The notes under the pieces: generated by a model
The model's input: the letters and a program-made list of their open reading frames with translations, nothing else
What the model was told of the DNA's origin: nothing
The model's database searches: none
Shown: positions 23,510 to 32,700 of the stretch, piece after piece
Numbering within the stretch: the first letter of the stretch is position 1
How the letters are laid out: the number at the start of each line of letters is the position of its first letter
Translations under genes and position numbers: made by a program
Source of the DNA: CAYSLU01 sp964431965
GTDB lineage: Bacteria; Verrucomicrobiota; Kiritimatiellia; CAIKKV01; CAYSLU01
Direction of reading: 5' to 3'
Length of the DNA: 43,955 bases
NCBI GenBank assembly: GCA_964431965.1
Contig: CAYSLU010000037.1
Span: 1-43,955 of the forward strand

Positions 23510-25848
23510 TGAACCCGATGATCCGGGCCGCAGTGTGGGCGGGAATTGCAGGGCTGGCCGCGGCCGCTGCCGCGGCGCCTGTGCGAGACGTGCGAATCGA
23601 GAACCGGGGCCCCGGCGCGCTCGACGAGAACATGGTGCGCGCCCAGCTCTCCGTCAAGGCGGGCGAGGAGCTGGACCGTGGATCCATTTCCCGGGACGTC
23701 AAGTCCCTGCTGGCGACCAAGCTCTTTTCGGACGTGCAGGCGGAGGTCGACAGCCGGGACGACGGGCCGGTGGTGCGCTTTGCGCTCAGCCCCCGCCTCC
23801 GCCTGGTGAGGCCGGTCGCCGTCGCGGGCGGCGACGTGCTCGGCGAGCGGAAGGTGCGCAAGCTGCTGGGGATCGAATCGGGTGACCTCGTGGATGACGC
23901 GGCCGTCTCGGCCGGCGTGCAGAAGGTGGCGCAGGAATATCGTGACCGGTACTATCCGGACGCGGAGATCACGTGGACGTTCGAGGATGTCGATCGGACC
24001 GGCGGCTCAACGGGGCTCCGGATCGATATCCGCGAAGGCCGCCGCGCCAAGATCCGCAAGGTCTACTTCGTTGGAAACACGGCCGTGTCCCGGAATGCCT
24101 TGCGCGGCGCCATGGACCTGCCCCGCTGGTACAACCCGATTTCGTGGTTCGCCAAGCGGACCTACGACCCGGACCGCGTGTTCATCGGCTACGAGAACAT
24201 CAAGGAGCTGTACCAGAAGAAGGGGTATCTGGACGTCGCCGTGGGCGAGGCGGACATCCGCCCGATCGGCCGGGGCCGCATCGCGCTGACGGTCCCCATC
24301 CAAGAGGGGCCGCAGTACCGGGTCGGGGCCATCCGGTTCACGGGCGTCAGCCTGTATCCCGAGGAGGACTTGCGGCGGCAGATCCGGATCCACACCAACT
24401 CGGTGGCGACATCGGACGGCCTGGACGCATCCGGTCAGGCGGTGCGCGACTACTACGGGAGTCGGGGGTACATCCACACGACGGTCGATTCCGTCCCGGC
24501 CGCCCGCGCGGACGAAGGGGTGGCGGACGTGACGCTGCACGTCACCGAGGGGCGGCTCACCCACATCCGGAACATCGAGTTCGCGGGCAACTCCCGGACG
24601 AAGGACAAGGTGATCCGCCGCGAGGTGCTCGTGTATCCGGGTGAGATCTATGACGAGGTGAAGGTTCGGACCAGCGAGCGGCGGCTGAAGAATCTGGGCT
24701 ACTTCAGCGACGCCCGCAGCTTCGACCGGGAGACGGCTGTCCCGGGGCAGAGCGATCTGGTTATGGAGTTGGAGGAGCAGAAGTCGGGCCAGTTCATGGC
24801 GGGCGCCGGGTTCTCCAGCGTGGATAACCTCATCGGGTTCGTGGAGCTCAGTCAGGGCAACTTCGATCTCCTCGGGTGGCCGTATTTCGTCGGCGGAGGC
24901 CAGAAGCTCCGGCTGCGCGCGCAGTTCGGCAGCAAGCGCGAGGACTACCTGATCTCGTTCGTCGAGCCGTGGTTCCTGGATCGCAAGCTGTCGCTGGGCG
25001 TAGACCTCTACAGCAGCCGGCGAGCTTATAGCGGGTACGACACCAGCCGCCAGGGCGGATCGGTGAACCTGGGCAAGCCCCTGATCGGGCCGAACCGGCT
25101 GGACCTTCGCTATACGCTTGAGCGCGTGCGCGTGCTGAACGTCAGCGACACGAACGAGTACTTCACGGCCGACGGAACGTCGTACTACTTCACCCAGGAA
25201 GACGACCGGATCGAGAGTTCCCTGCGGCTGACGGTCACGCACGACACCCGCGACAGCGCCTTCATCCCGAGCCGGGGGACGCACGCCCTCGCCTCGACCA
25301 TGCTCGCGGGCGGCCCGCTCGGATTCGACACGGACCTGTACGGTTTTCGCGCGCGCGGGGCACAGTATGTGCCGCTCTGGTTCAAGCACGTCTTTTCGAT
25401 CGAGGCGATGGCCGAGACGATCGACTCCTACGGCGACACCGATACGGTCCCCCTGGCCGACCGGCTGTTCATCGGCGGAGCGCGGACCGTGCGCGGGTTC
25501 AAGTACCGGGACATGGGGCCGAAGGCGACGCGGACCGTCCTGAACGCGGACGGGACCGAATCCGTGTACCACAAGCCCATCGGCGGCCGAAGCCTTGCCA
25601 TGGCGAGCGCCGAGTACTACATTCCCATCGTTCAATATCTGCGCCTGGTGGGGTTCTACGACATCGGAAACGTCTGGGAGGATCCCTACGAGTTTGATTT
25701 CGGAGTGCTGGGCGCTGGCGCGGGCGTCGGGATTCGGTTCGACATCCCGGGTTTCCCGATCCGGCTGGACTATGCGTGGCCGGTGATGCGGGACGACGAC
25801 CTGACGCGGACCGACCGCTGGGCATTTTCGATCGGGTTCGATTTCTGA
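23506..25848 (+). CDS. bamA: Outer membrane protein assembly factor BamA
   Basis: Omp85-family protein that inserts beta-barrel proteins into the outer membrane. 780 residues with a signal peptide (about 1-23). POTRA domains fill about 25-425; clear unit ends include KIRKVYFVGNTAVSRNALRG, YRVGAIRFTGVSLYPEEDLR and IRNIEFAGNSRTKDKVIRRE. A 16-strand barrel follows, with the VRGF lid-lock motif in GGARTVRGFKYRDMGP. It ends in Phe (AFSIGFDF), the usual barrel end. The gene is followed by skp and lpxD, the standard envelope cluster. It proves a diderm cell. Confidence 0.96.
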   Translation: MMNPMIRAAVWAGIAGLAAAAAAAPVRDVRIENRGPGALDENMVRAQLSVKAGEELDRGSISRDVKSLLATKLFSDVQAEVDSRDDGPVVRFALSPRLRLVRPVAVAGGDVLGERKVRKLLGIESGDLVDDAAVSAGVQKVAQEYRDRYYPDAEITWTFEDVDRTGGSTGLRIDIREGRRAKIRKVYFVGNTAVSRNALRGAMDLPRWYNPISWFAKRTYDPDRVFIGYENIKELYQKKGYLDVAVGEADIRPIGRGRIALTVPIQEGPQYRVGAIRFTGVSLYPEEDLRRQIRIHTNSVATSDGLDASGQAVRDYYGSRGYIHTTVDSVPAARADEGVADVTLHVTEGRLTHIRNIEFAGNSRTKDKVIRREVLVYPGEIYDEVKVRTSERRLKNLGYFSDARSFDRETAVPGQSDLVMELEEQKSGQFMAGAGFSSVDNLIGFVELSQGNFDLLGWPYFVGGGQKLRLRAQFGSKREDYLISFVEPWFLDRKLSLGVDLYSSRRAYSGYDTSRQGGSVNLGKPLIGPNRLDLRYTLERVRVLNVSDTNEYFTADGTSYYFTQEDDRIESSLRLTVTHDTRDSAFIPSRGTHALASTMLAGGPLGFDTDLYGFRARGAQYVPLWFKHVFSIEAMAETIDSYGDTDTVPLADRLFIGGARTVRGFKYRDMGPKATRTVLNADGTESVYHKPIGGRSLAMASAEYYIPIVQYLRLVGFYDIGNVWEDPYEFDFGVLGAGAGVGIRFDIPGFPIRLDYAWPVMRDDDLTRTDRWAFSIGFDF

Positions 25849-25883
25849 TGCGCGGCCCGTCCGGGCCGGAAGGAGCAGGGCAC

Positions 25884-26489
25884 ATGACGATGGCGAGATG
25901 GGTGGTGGCGGCGGTGGTGGCCGGTTCGCTTCTGGCGAGCGCGTCTGGCGCGCAGGAGAAGATCGCCGTCGTGGACGCGGCACGGGCGCTCAAGGAGTTC
26001 AAGAAGACCAAAGAGGCGGACCAGCGGATGGAGGAGCGGGTTGCGGAGTTCAACGCCGAGGGGGACCGCCTGCTGGCCGACTACGAGAAGATGAAGAAGG
26101 AGTTCGAGGGACTGCGCGCCGAGACGCAGAACAAGGCGCTCAGCGAGAAGGCGGTCGCCGAGAAGAAGGACCAGGCCGAGGAGAAGCTCCTTCAGATGGT
26201 GGAGTTCGAGAACAAGATGCGCGAGACGGCGATGAGCCGCCGCAAGCAGCTCGAGGAGCAGCGGATGCGCATGCACAAGCGCTTGGTCGAGGAGATTTCC
26301 AAGGAGGTCGAGCGCTACGCCATCAAGCAGGGCTACACGCTCGTTCTGGACGCCTCCGGACTCACGACCAGCGGGTTCAATGCCGTCCTGTTCAGCGGAA
26401 CCCGCATGGACATCACCGATGAAGTTGTCGAAATCCTCAATGCCGCCACTACCGCCACCAATGAATCCAAACCAGCCGCCGCTCAGTAA
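25884..26489 (+). CDS. skp: Periplasmic chaperone Skp/OmpH
   Basis: Escorts unfolded outer-membrane proteins across the periplasm to BamA. The 201-residue protein has a signal peptide ending at SASGA and then EKIAVVDAARALKEFKKTKE, a typical OmpH opening. A long charged coiled coil (about 40-150, rich in Glu and Lys) forms the tentacles, and the body is completed by QGYTLVLDASGLTTSGFNAV. It is slightly longer than E. coli Skp. AGGAGCAGG lies before the ATG. Its 3' end overlaps lpxD by 29 bases in another frame. Confidence 0.9.
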   Translation: MTMARWVVAAVVAGSLLASASGAQEKIAVVDAARALKEFKKTKEADQRMEERVAEFNAEGDRLLADYEKMKKEFEGLRAETQNKALSEKAVAEKKDQAEEKLLQMVEFENKMRETAMSRRKQLEEQRMRMHKRLVEEISKEVERYAIKQGYTLVLDASGLTTSGFNAVLFSGTRMDITDEVVEILNAATTATNESKPAAAQ

Positions 26490-27555
26490 TATCAGCCTCA
26501 CCGCGGGAGAGGTGGCCGCCCGTATCGGCGGACGCGTCGACGGCGACCCGGGCGTCCGCGTAAGCGGACTCGCCGGCCTCAAGGAGGCGAAGGCCGGGGA
26601 CATATCCTTCCTGTCGAACGAGCGCTATGCGCCGGAAATGGCCACGACCCGTGCGTCCGCTGTCATCGTCGCCGAATCCTGGACCGGGTCAACGGCGGCG
26701 ACTGTGATCCGGGTGGCCGACCCCAATCGGGCCCTGCTCGCGGTGACCGCGTGGTATGCGCGGGCGTCCGCGCCGGTCGTTCCGGGCGTGCATCCGACCG
26801 CGGTTGTCGCCGCGGGGGTGCAGTTGGGTCCCGACGTGAGCGTCGGCGCGCATGCCGTGATCGAGCCTGGCGCCTGCATCGGGGCGAACAGCATCGTCGG
26901 CGCGCTGTGCTACATCGGACACGGCGTGGTCGTCGGTCCGGACTGCCGGTTCTACCCGCATGTCAGCATCCGGGAGTTCACCCGAGTTGGCGCGCGCTGT
27001 ATCGTGCACAATGGAGCGGTGCTGGGCAGCGACGGCTTCGGCTATCTTCCGGACAACGGCACGTGGAAGAAGATCCCGCAGGTTGGCGTGGTTGTCCTGG
27101 GTGACGACGTCGAGATCGGCGCCAACGTTACCGTCGACCGGGCCCGCTTCGGCGAGACCCGTATCGAGAGCGGCACGAAGATCGACAACCTGTGCCAGGT
27201 GGCGCACAACGTCGTGATCGGGCGGGATACGGCCATTGCCGCGCAGACGGGGATCTCGGGAAGCGTGACAATCGGGGCGCGCGTGCAGATGGGTGGTCAG
27301 GTCGGGGTGGCGGGGCATCTGACGATCGGCGACGAGTGCGTGATTGGCGCGCAGTCGGGCATCAGCAAGACGATTCCGCCCAAGAGCCATGTGTTCGGGA
27401 CTCCCGCGATTCCCCAGATGAAGTGGGCGAGGTGGCATGCGCACCTCATGCGCGTGCCCGAGCTTCGCGAGCAGGTGGCGGCGCTGCAGGCGCGACTCGA
27501 TGCGGTGGAGGGGCCCCGCCGGAAGAGCGACAGCACAGGAACGGAACCGGCATGA
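26461..27555 (+). CDS. lpxD: UDP-3-O-acylglucosamine N-acyltransferase (LpxD)
   Basis: Third step of lipid A synthesis; transfers a 3-hydroxyacyl chain from ACP to UDP-3-O-acylglucosamine. 364 residues: an N-terminal uridine-binding domain (LKEAKAGDISFLSNERY) and then the left-handed beta-helix of hexapeptide repeats (about 100-320: GVHPTAVVAAGVQLGPDVSV, GDDVEIGANVTVDRARFGET). The catalytic His is in LCQVAHNVVIG. The C-terminal helix follows PQMKWARWHAHL. ATG 26461 lies inside the end of skp. fabZ and lpxA, often next in this cluster, are absent here. Confidence 0.95.
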   Translation: MNPNQPPLSNISLTAGEVAARIGGRVDGDPGVRVSGLAGLKEAKAGDISFLSNERYAPEMATTRASAVIVAESWTGSTAATVIRVADPNRALLAVTAWYARASAPVVPGVHPTAVVAAGVQLGPDVSVGAHAVIEPGACIGANSIVGALCYIGHGVVVGPDCRFYPHVSIREFTRVGARCIVHNGAVLGSDGFGYLPDNGTWKKIPQVGVVVLGDDVEIGANVTVDRARFGETRIESGTKIDNLCQVAHNVVIGRDTAIAAQTGISGSVTIGARVQMGGQVGVAGHLTIGDECVIGAQSGISKTIPPKSHVFGTPAIPQMKWARWHAHLMRVPELREQVAALQARLDAVEGPRRKSDSTGTEPA

Positions 27556-28523
27556 AGGTATTCGTGACGGGAGGTGCCGGCTACATCGGCAGCGTGACGG
27601 TGGAGATGCTGATCGACCGCGGTCACGAGGTGGTTGTCTTCGACAATCTGGAGCGCGGGCATCGGGAGGCGCTGCATCCGGCGGCCCGCTTCGTGCAGGG
27701 GGACCTGCGTGATCGGGCGGTCGTGGAAGAGGCGGTTGCGCGGTCCGGCGCGGAAGCCGTCGTGCATTTCGCGGCATACGCCCTGGTGGGCGAGTCCATG
27801 GCCCAGCCGGAGCTGTACTTCGGCAACAACCTGGTCGGCGGCGTCAATCTGGCCGCGGCCATGCTGAAGGCGGGCATCCGCAAGATCGTGTTCTCCTCGA
27901 CCTGCGCCACGTACGGCATCCCCCCGACCAACCCCATCACGGAAGAGACGCCGCAGAAACCGACGAATCCTTACGGCGAATCCAAGCTCATGTTCGAGCG
28001 CGTGCTGTGGTGGTATCGGGACCTGCACCGCTTCGAGCCGGTGATGCTGCGCTATTTCAACGCGTGCGGCGCCACGGCGCGCTACGGCGAGGACCATGAA
28101 CCGGAGACGCACATCATCCCCAATGTGCTGCGCGTCGCGCTGGGGCAGTCTCCCGAGGTGCGCATGTTTGGCGACGACTACCGGACGCCGGACGGCACGT
28201 GCGTGCGCGACTACATACACATCAGCGATCTCGCCCAGGCTCACGTGCGGGCGATCGAGGGGCGGTTCGAGGGGGCCTTCAACCTCGGCAACGGCGAAGG
28301 CTATTCGGTTCGGCAGGTCGTGGATGCGGCGCGCCGGGTGACCGGCCACGCCATCCCGGCGGCTGTTTCGCCTCGCCGGCCGGGAGATCCCGACCGCCTG
28401 GTAGCGGACGCCCGGAAGGCGCGCGAGGTGCTCGGCTGGCGGCCGGATCACACCGATCTGGACGAGATCGTCCGCAGCGCCTGGGAATGGTCCCGGCGGC
28501 ACCCGCGTGGATATCGGACATGA
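27552..28523 (+). CDS. galE: UDP-glucose 4-epimerase (GalE)
   Basis: Interconverts UDP-glucose and UDP-galactose (some members also the N-acetyl forms) for surface polysaccharides. The 323-residue short-chain dehydrogenase-type protein has NAD-binding GGAGYIGS near the N-terminus, VVHFAAYALVGESM, SSTCATYG (active-site Ser/Thr), catalytic YGESK and substrate-contact sequences LRYFNACGA and GTCVRDYIHISDLAQAHV. It overlaps lpxD and pncC by 4 bases each (ATGA), so it is part of the envelope operon. Confidence 0.94.
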   Translation: MKVFVTGGAGYIGSVTVEMLIDRGHEVVVFDNLERGHREALHPAARFVQGDLRDRAVVEEAVARSGAEAVVHFAAYALVGESMAQPELYFGNNLVGGVNLAAAMLKAGIRKIVFSSTCATYGIPPTNPITEETPQKPTNPYGESKLMFERVLWWYRDLHRFEPVMLRYFNACGATARYGEDHEPETHIIPNVLRVALGQSPEVRMFGDDYRTPDGTCVRDYIHISDLAQAHVRAIEGRFEGAFNLGNGEGYSVRQVVDAARRVTGHAIPAAVSPRRPGDPDRLVADARKAREVLGWRPDHTDLDEIVRSAWEWSRRHPRGYRT

Positions 28524-29011
28524 TCCCTCGATCGGAGGAGACCGTCGGCCGCCTCCTGCGCCGACGGTCCGCAACGCTGGCCACGGCGGAGTCGTGCACC
28601 GGCGGCTTGCTTGGCGGACGCATCACGTCCGTGCCCGGAAGCTCCGCCTGGTACCTTGGAGGCCTGATCGCCTACTCGAATGCGGTCAAAGTCCGCCACC
28701 TGGGCGTCGGATCCGGCCTGCTGACGACTCACGGAGCCGTGAGCGAGCCGGTGGCCCGGCAGATGGCGCGGGGGGTCCGGCGGCGCTTCGGTTCCGACTA
28801 CGGGATCGGCATCACCGGCGTGGCCGGGCCGACCGGGGGGACGGCGGACAAGCCGGTCGGCTTGGTGTGGATCGCCGTCGCGGGGCCGGGGGGATGCGTC
28901 GCGGCGGCGCGCCGGTTCCGCGGGGGGCGCGAAGCGGTCCGCCGGCGCGCGGCGCAGCTGGCGCTCGCCATGCTCAAGGACGCGTTGACAGCCGGCTCGC
29001 CGGGGGCATAG
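28520..29011 (+). CDS. pncC: Nicotinamide-nucleotide amidase / CinA C-terminal protein (PncC)
   Basis: Hydrolyses nicotinamide mononucleotide to nicotinate mononucleotide in NAD salvage. 163 residues, a stand-alone CinA C-terminal domain. Motifs are TLATAESCTGGLLGGRITSV (catalytic Ser in AESCTGG), GSSAWYLGGLIAYSNAVK and GVAGPTGGTADKPVGLVWIA. Start ATG 28520 overlaps the galE stop. CinA-type genes often sit beside recA, as here. The candidate recA promoter overlaps its last codons. Confidence 0.92.
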   Translation: MIPRSEETVGRLLRRRSATLATAESCTGGLLGGRITSVPGSSAWYLGGLIAYSNAVKVRHLGVGSGLLTTHGAVSEPVARQMARGVRRRFGSDYGIGITGVAGPTGGTADKPVGLVWIAVAGPGGCVAAARRFRGGREAVRRRAAQLALAMLKDALTAGSPGA

Positions 29012-29014
29012 CAT
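28985..29014 (+). promoter_or_regulatory. Candidate recA promoter
   Basis: TTGACA (28985-28990), an 18-base spacer and TAGCAT (29009-29014) straddle the pncC stop codon. Transcription from here would give recA a leader of about 80 bases with a GAGAAGGA Shine-Dalgarno before ATG 29101. I found no palindrome that I can identify as a LexA site. Confidence 0.5.
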
Positions 29015-29100
29015 GTCGCCCCAAGTCCGGTACCCGGTGTGGCAAGAGGGCGGGGATCGGAGCAGAGGTGAACGAGGACGGTCATCACGGGAGAAGGATC

Positions 29101-30168
<1,068 letters not shown>

Positions 30169-30211
30169 GGCGGGGTGGCCATTCGGCGATCGGCGTGAGC
30201 GAGGGGTGGAT

Positions 30212-32011
30212 ATGAGTCGTGCACTGAGTGGAGTCGAACTGCGGGATCTTTACCTGGGCTTTTTCCGCGGGAAGGGGCATGCCGTGATATCCGGCAGCTC
30301 GCTGATACCGCAGAACGATCCCACCGTGCTGTTCACGACGGCCGGAATGCATCCGCTGGTTCCGTACATCCTCGGCGAGCCGCATCCGGCTGGCCGCCGG
30401 TTGTGCAACTTCCAGAAGTGCATCCGCACCGGCGACATAGACAGCGTGGGGGATGTCTCGCACCTGACCTTCTTCGAGATGCTGGGGAACTGGTCGCTCG
30501 GGGACTACTTCAAGCGCGAGGCCATCACGTGGTCCTACGAGTTCCTCACGTCCTCCGAGTATCTCGGATTCAGCCCCGACCGGCTTTCGGTCACAGTGTT
30601 TCAGGGCGACGAGGCCGTGCCGCCGGACGAGGAATCCGCGGCGATCTGGAAGAGCCTCGGGATCCCGGAGTCCCGGATCTATCGGCTGCCGAAGGAAGAT
30701 AACTGGTGGGGGCCAGCGGGGCAGACTGGTCCGTGCGGGCCGGATACCGAGATGTTCGCGGACACCGGGAAGCCGGCTTGCGGGTCGTCCTGTCGGCCGG
30801 GTTGCTCGTGCGGAAAGTACTTCGAAATCTGGAACGACGTGTTCATGCAGTACGAGAAGACGGTTTCGGGCGAGTACGTTCGCCTGAAGCAGCCCTGCGT
30901 GGACACGGGGATGGGCATCGAGCGGACGGTGGCCATGCTGCAGGGCAAGCGGTCGGTGTTCGAGACCGAGCTTTTTGCCCCCACGATCTCGTCTATCGCC
31001 AAGCTGAGCGGACGGGATATGAACGAGAGCCCGGAGACCGCCCGCGCGTTCCGCGTCGTGGCCGACCACATTCGCAGCGCGGTGTTCATTCTGGGCGACG
31101 AGCAGGGCGTGGTCCCCAGCAACCTCGGGCAGGGGTACGTGCTGCGCCGACTCATCCGCCGCTCCGTCCGGTACGCGAAGGGGTTGGGCATGGGGATGGG
31201 CTTCTCGGGCCCCATTGCCGAGACCATCGTGTCCCAGTACGAACCCGTCTATCCCGAGATCAAGCACAACCACGCGCGGATTGTGAGGGAACTGGTGGCC
31301 GAGGAGGACAAGTTCGAGAAGACGCTCGATCGCGGCATAGCGGAGATGGACAAGGTGATGGAGCAGATGAAGGCGCACCAGCAGGGCGTGCTGCCCGGCC
31401 GCGTTGCCTTCCGGCTGTATGACACGTACGGCTTCCCCGTTGAGTTCACCGAGGAGATCTGCCGGGAGCATGCGATGAGCGTGGACCACGCCGGCTTCGA
31501 GAAAGCATTCGAGAAGCACCGCGAGCTATCCAAACAGGGCGCCGACAAGACATTCAAGGGGGGGTTGGTCGACAACTCCGAGGCGACGACTCGCCTGCAC
31601 ACCGCGACCCACCTGCTGCACCGGGCTCTCCGCATGGTCCTGGGCGATGACGTGAAGCAGAAGGGGTCGAACATCACCGCCGACCGCCTGCGCTTCGACT
31701 TCTCCTGCCCCGCCAAGCTGACGCCGGAGCAGATCAAGCAGGTTGAGGACATCGTCAATGATGCCGTCTCCCGCCGACTGGCGGTTGCGATGGAGGTCAT
31801 GCCCCTGGAGCAGGCTCAGGAGCAGGGGGCGATGGCGCTCTTCGCGGCCAAGTACGGCGAGCAGGTCAAGGTGTATACGATCGACGGGTTCTCCAAGGAG
31901 GTCTGCGGCGGTCCGCACGTCGCAAACACCGGCGATCTCGGGCGGTTCCGCATTGTCAAGGAGGAGGCCTGCAGCGCGGGAATCCGCCGGATTCGCGCGG
32001 TGCTGGAGTAG
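30212..32011 (+). CDS. alaS: Alanyl-tRNA synthetase, short class without the C-Ala domain
   Basis: Charges tRNA-Ala. This form has 599 residues against about 870 for E. coli AlaRS. The class II catalytic domain and tRNA-recognition helices are complete (SSLIPQNDPTVLFTTAGMHP, TFFEMLGNWSLGDYFKREAI, VDTGMGIERTVAMLQGK). It has a Cys cluster C190-x3-C194-x3-C198-x-C200 before KYFEIWNDVF, probably a zinc site. The usual beta-barrel linker with an ESGGQ motif is missing. The editing domain follows directly, with zinc motif H463-TAT-H467 and C565-GGP-H569. The protein ends at RRIRAVLE, just after the editing domain, so the C-Ala/DHHA1 part is absent. The ending is clean with a normal downstream gene, so I read this as a natural short class, not a truncation. 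Confidence 0.93.
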   Translation: MSRALSGVELRDLYLGFFRGKGHAVISGSSLIPQNDPTVLFTTAGMHPLVPYILGEPHPAGRRLCNFQKCIRTGDIDSVGDVSHLTFFEMLGNWSLGDYFKREAITWSYEFLTSSEYLGFSPDRLSVTVFQGDEAVPPDEESAAIWKSLGIPESRIYRLPKEDNWWGPAGQTGPCGPDTEMFADTGKPACGSSCRPGCSCGKYFEIWNDVFMQYEKTVSGEYVRLKQPCVDTGMGIERTVAMLQGKRSVFETELFAPTISSIAKLSGRDMNESPETARAFRVVADHIRSAVFILGDEQGVVPSNLGQGYVLRRLIRRSVRYAKGLGMGMGFSGPIAETIVSQYEPVYPEIKHNHARIVRELVAEEDKFEKTLDRGIAEMDKVMEQMKAHQQGVLPGRVAFRLYDTYGFPVEFTEEICREHAMSVDHAGFEKAFEKHRELSKQGADKTFKGGLVDNSEATTRLHTATHLLHRALRMVLGDDVKQKGSNITADRLRFDFSCPAKLTPEQIKQVEDIVNDAVSRRLAVAMEVMPLEQAQEQGAMALFAAKYGEQVKVYTIDGFSKEVCGGPHVANTGDLGRFRIVKEEACSAGIRRIRAVLE

Positions 32012-32014
32012 GAC

Positions 32015-32386
32015 ATGCCGTCCAAACCGGGCGCCATTCAATGCCGGGCGTGCGGACGCGAGTCGTTCCTGCTCCGTGCGCCGACGTACGAGGGCTTCAC
32101 GAAGACCGGGGAGAAGCTCTCGTGCGCCGCATGCGGGCACGTGTACGCCCGGGAGGAAGACGTCCCGTATCAGGGCGTTCGGCAAGTCCGGGTGTTCGAC
32201 GCCTCGGAAGCGCCCCAGCCGGTGAAGCTCTTTCAGGACGCGGAGAAAGGGCGCTTCTGCCGATACTGCCGAAACTACGTCGTCAACCCCTTCACCCAGC
32301 GCTGCGGCCTCACTCGGAGGGAAGTTCAGGCCACGGACTGCTGCGGCGATTTTGATCCGAAACCGACTCCATCCTCTGCACCGTAG
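32015..32386 (+). CDS. Small two-zinc-ribbon protein of unknown function
   Basis: A 123-residue soluble protein starting 3 bases after the alaS stop. Two Cys clusters are visible: C10-x2-C13 with C37-x2-C40 (CRACG and CAACGHVY), a classic zinc ribbon; and C82-x2-C85, C97 and C109-C110 (FCRYCRNYVVNPFTQRC, then TDCCGDF), which could hold zinc or an Fe-S cluster. I do not recognise the family. The position after alaS suggests a translation or RNA role, but this is only context. It is the last gene before a bidirectional terminator. Confidence 0.78.
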   Translation: MPSKPGAIQCRACGRESFLLRAPTYEGFTKTGEKLSCAACGHVYAREEDVPYQGVRQVRVFDASEAPQPVKLFQDAEKGRFCRYCRNYVVNPFTQRCGLTRREVQATDCCGDFDPKPTPSSAP

Positions 32387-32644
32387 CGAACGGCGGGTCC
32401 ACCCGGGAGTCGGCGAGGAAGACGTGCGGACCGGCGCACAACTGGATCGTCCTCCTGGAGCTTTGCCTCAGCCTTCATCCGGTTGAGGTCGGGCGATTCC
32501 TTTACCCCGCAGATCTGCACCCATAGCCACGTCAGACTCCTGTCAGGCCTCGGCCCACACGCTGGAGCGGTGGAACTGCGCGTGCGTGCGGCTTTCGCGT
32601 TCGCGGGCGCAGGAGGGGGCCCGAATGCACCGGTCACAAAAGCT
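32387..32644. other. Intergenic DNA with no recognised feature
   Basis: About 260 bases between the zinc-ribbon gene and the terminator. Short open frames on both strands show no family resemblance or ribosome-binding site. I see no promoter or repeat here. Confidence 0.5.
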
Positions 32645-32675
32645 AAGGCCGCGCCCCCGGCAGGGGCGCGGCCTT
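32645..32675. terminator. Strong bidirectional intrinsic terminator
   Basis: AAGGCCGCGCCCC (32645-32657), loop CGGCA, GGGGCGCGGCCTT (32663-32675): a perfect 13-bp stem. TTCT follows on the plus strand, and on the minus strand the hairpin is followed by AGCTTTTGTG. It lies between convergent genes (zinc-ribbon protein on plus, secreted protein on minus) and so probably ends both transcripts. Confidence 0.9.
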
Positions 32676-32700
32676 TTCTGCCACCGCGCGGATCGAGGCG

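Noticed and set aside
29015..29100. LexA/SOS box before recA
   Set aside because: No palindrome resembling a known LexA operator was visible between the candidate promoter and the start codon.
30212..32011. alaS as a frameshifted or truncated gene
   Set aside because: It ends on a complete editing domain, the internal linker is also missing in a way typical of short AlaRS, and another gene starts 3 bases later with no leftover C-Ala sequence.
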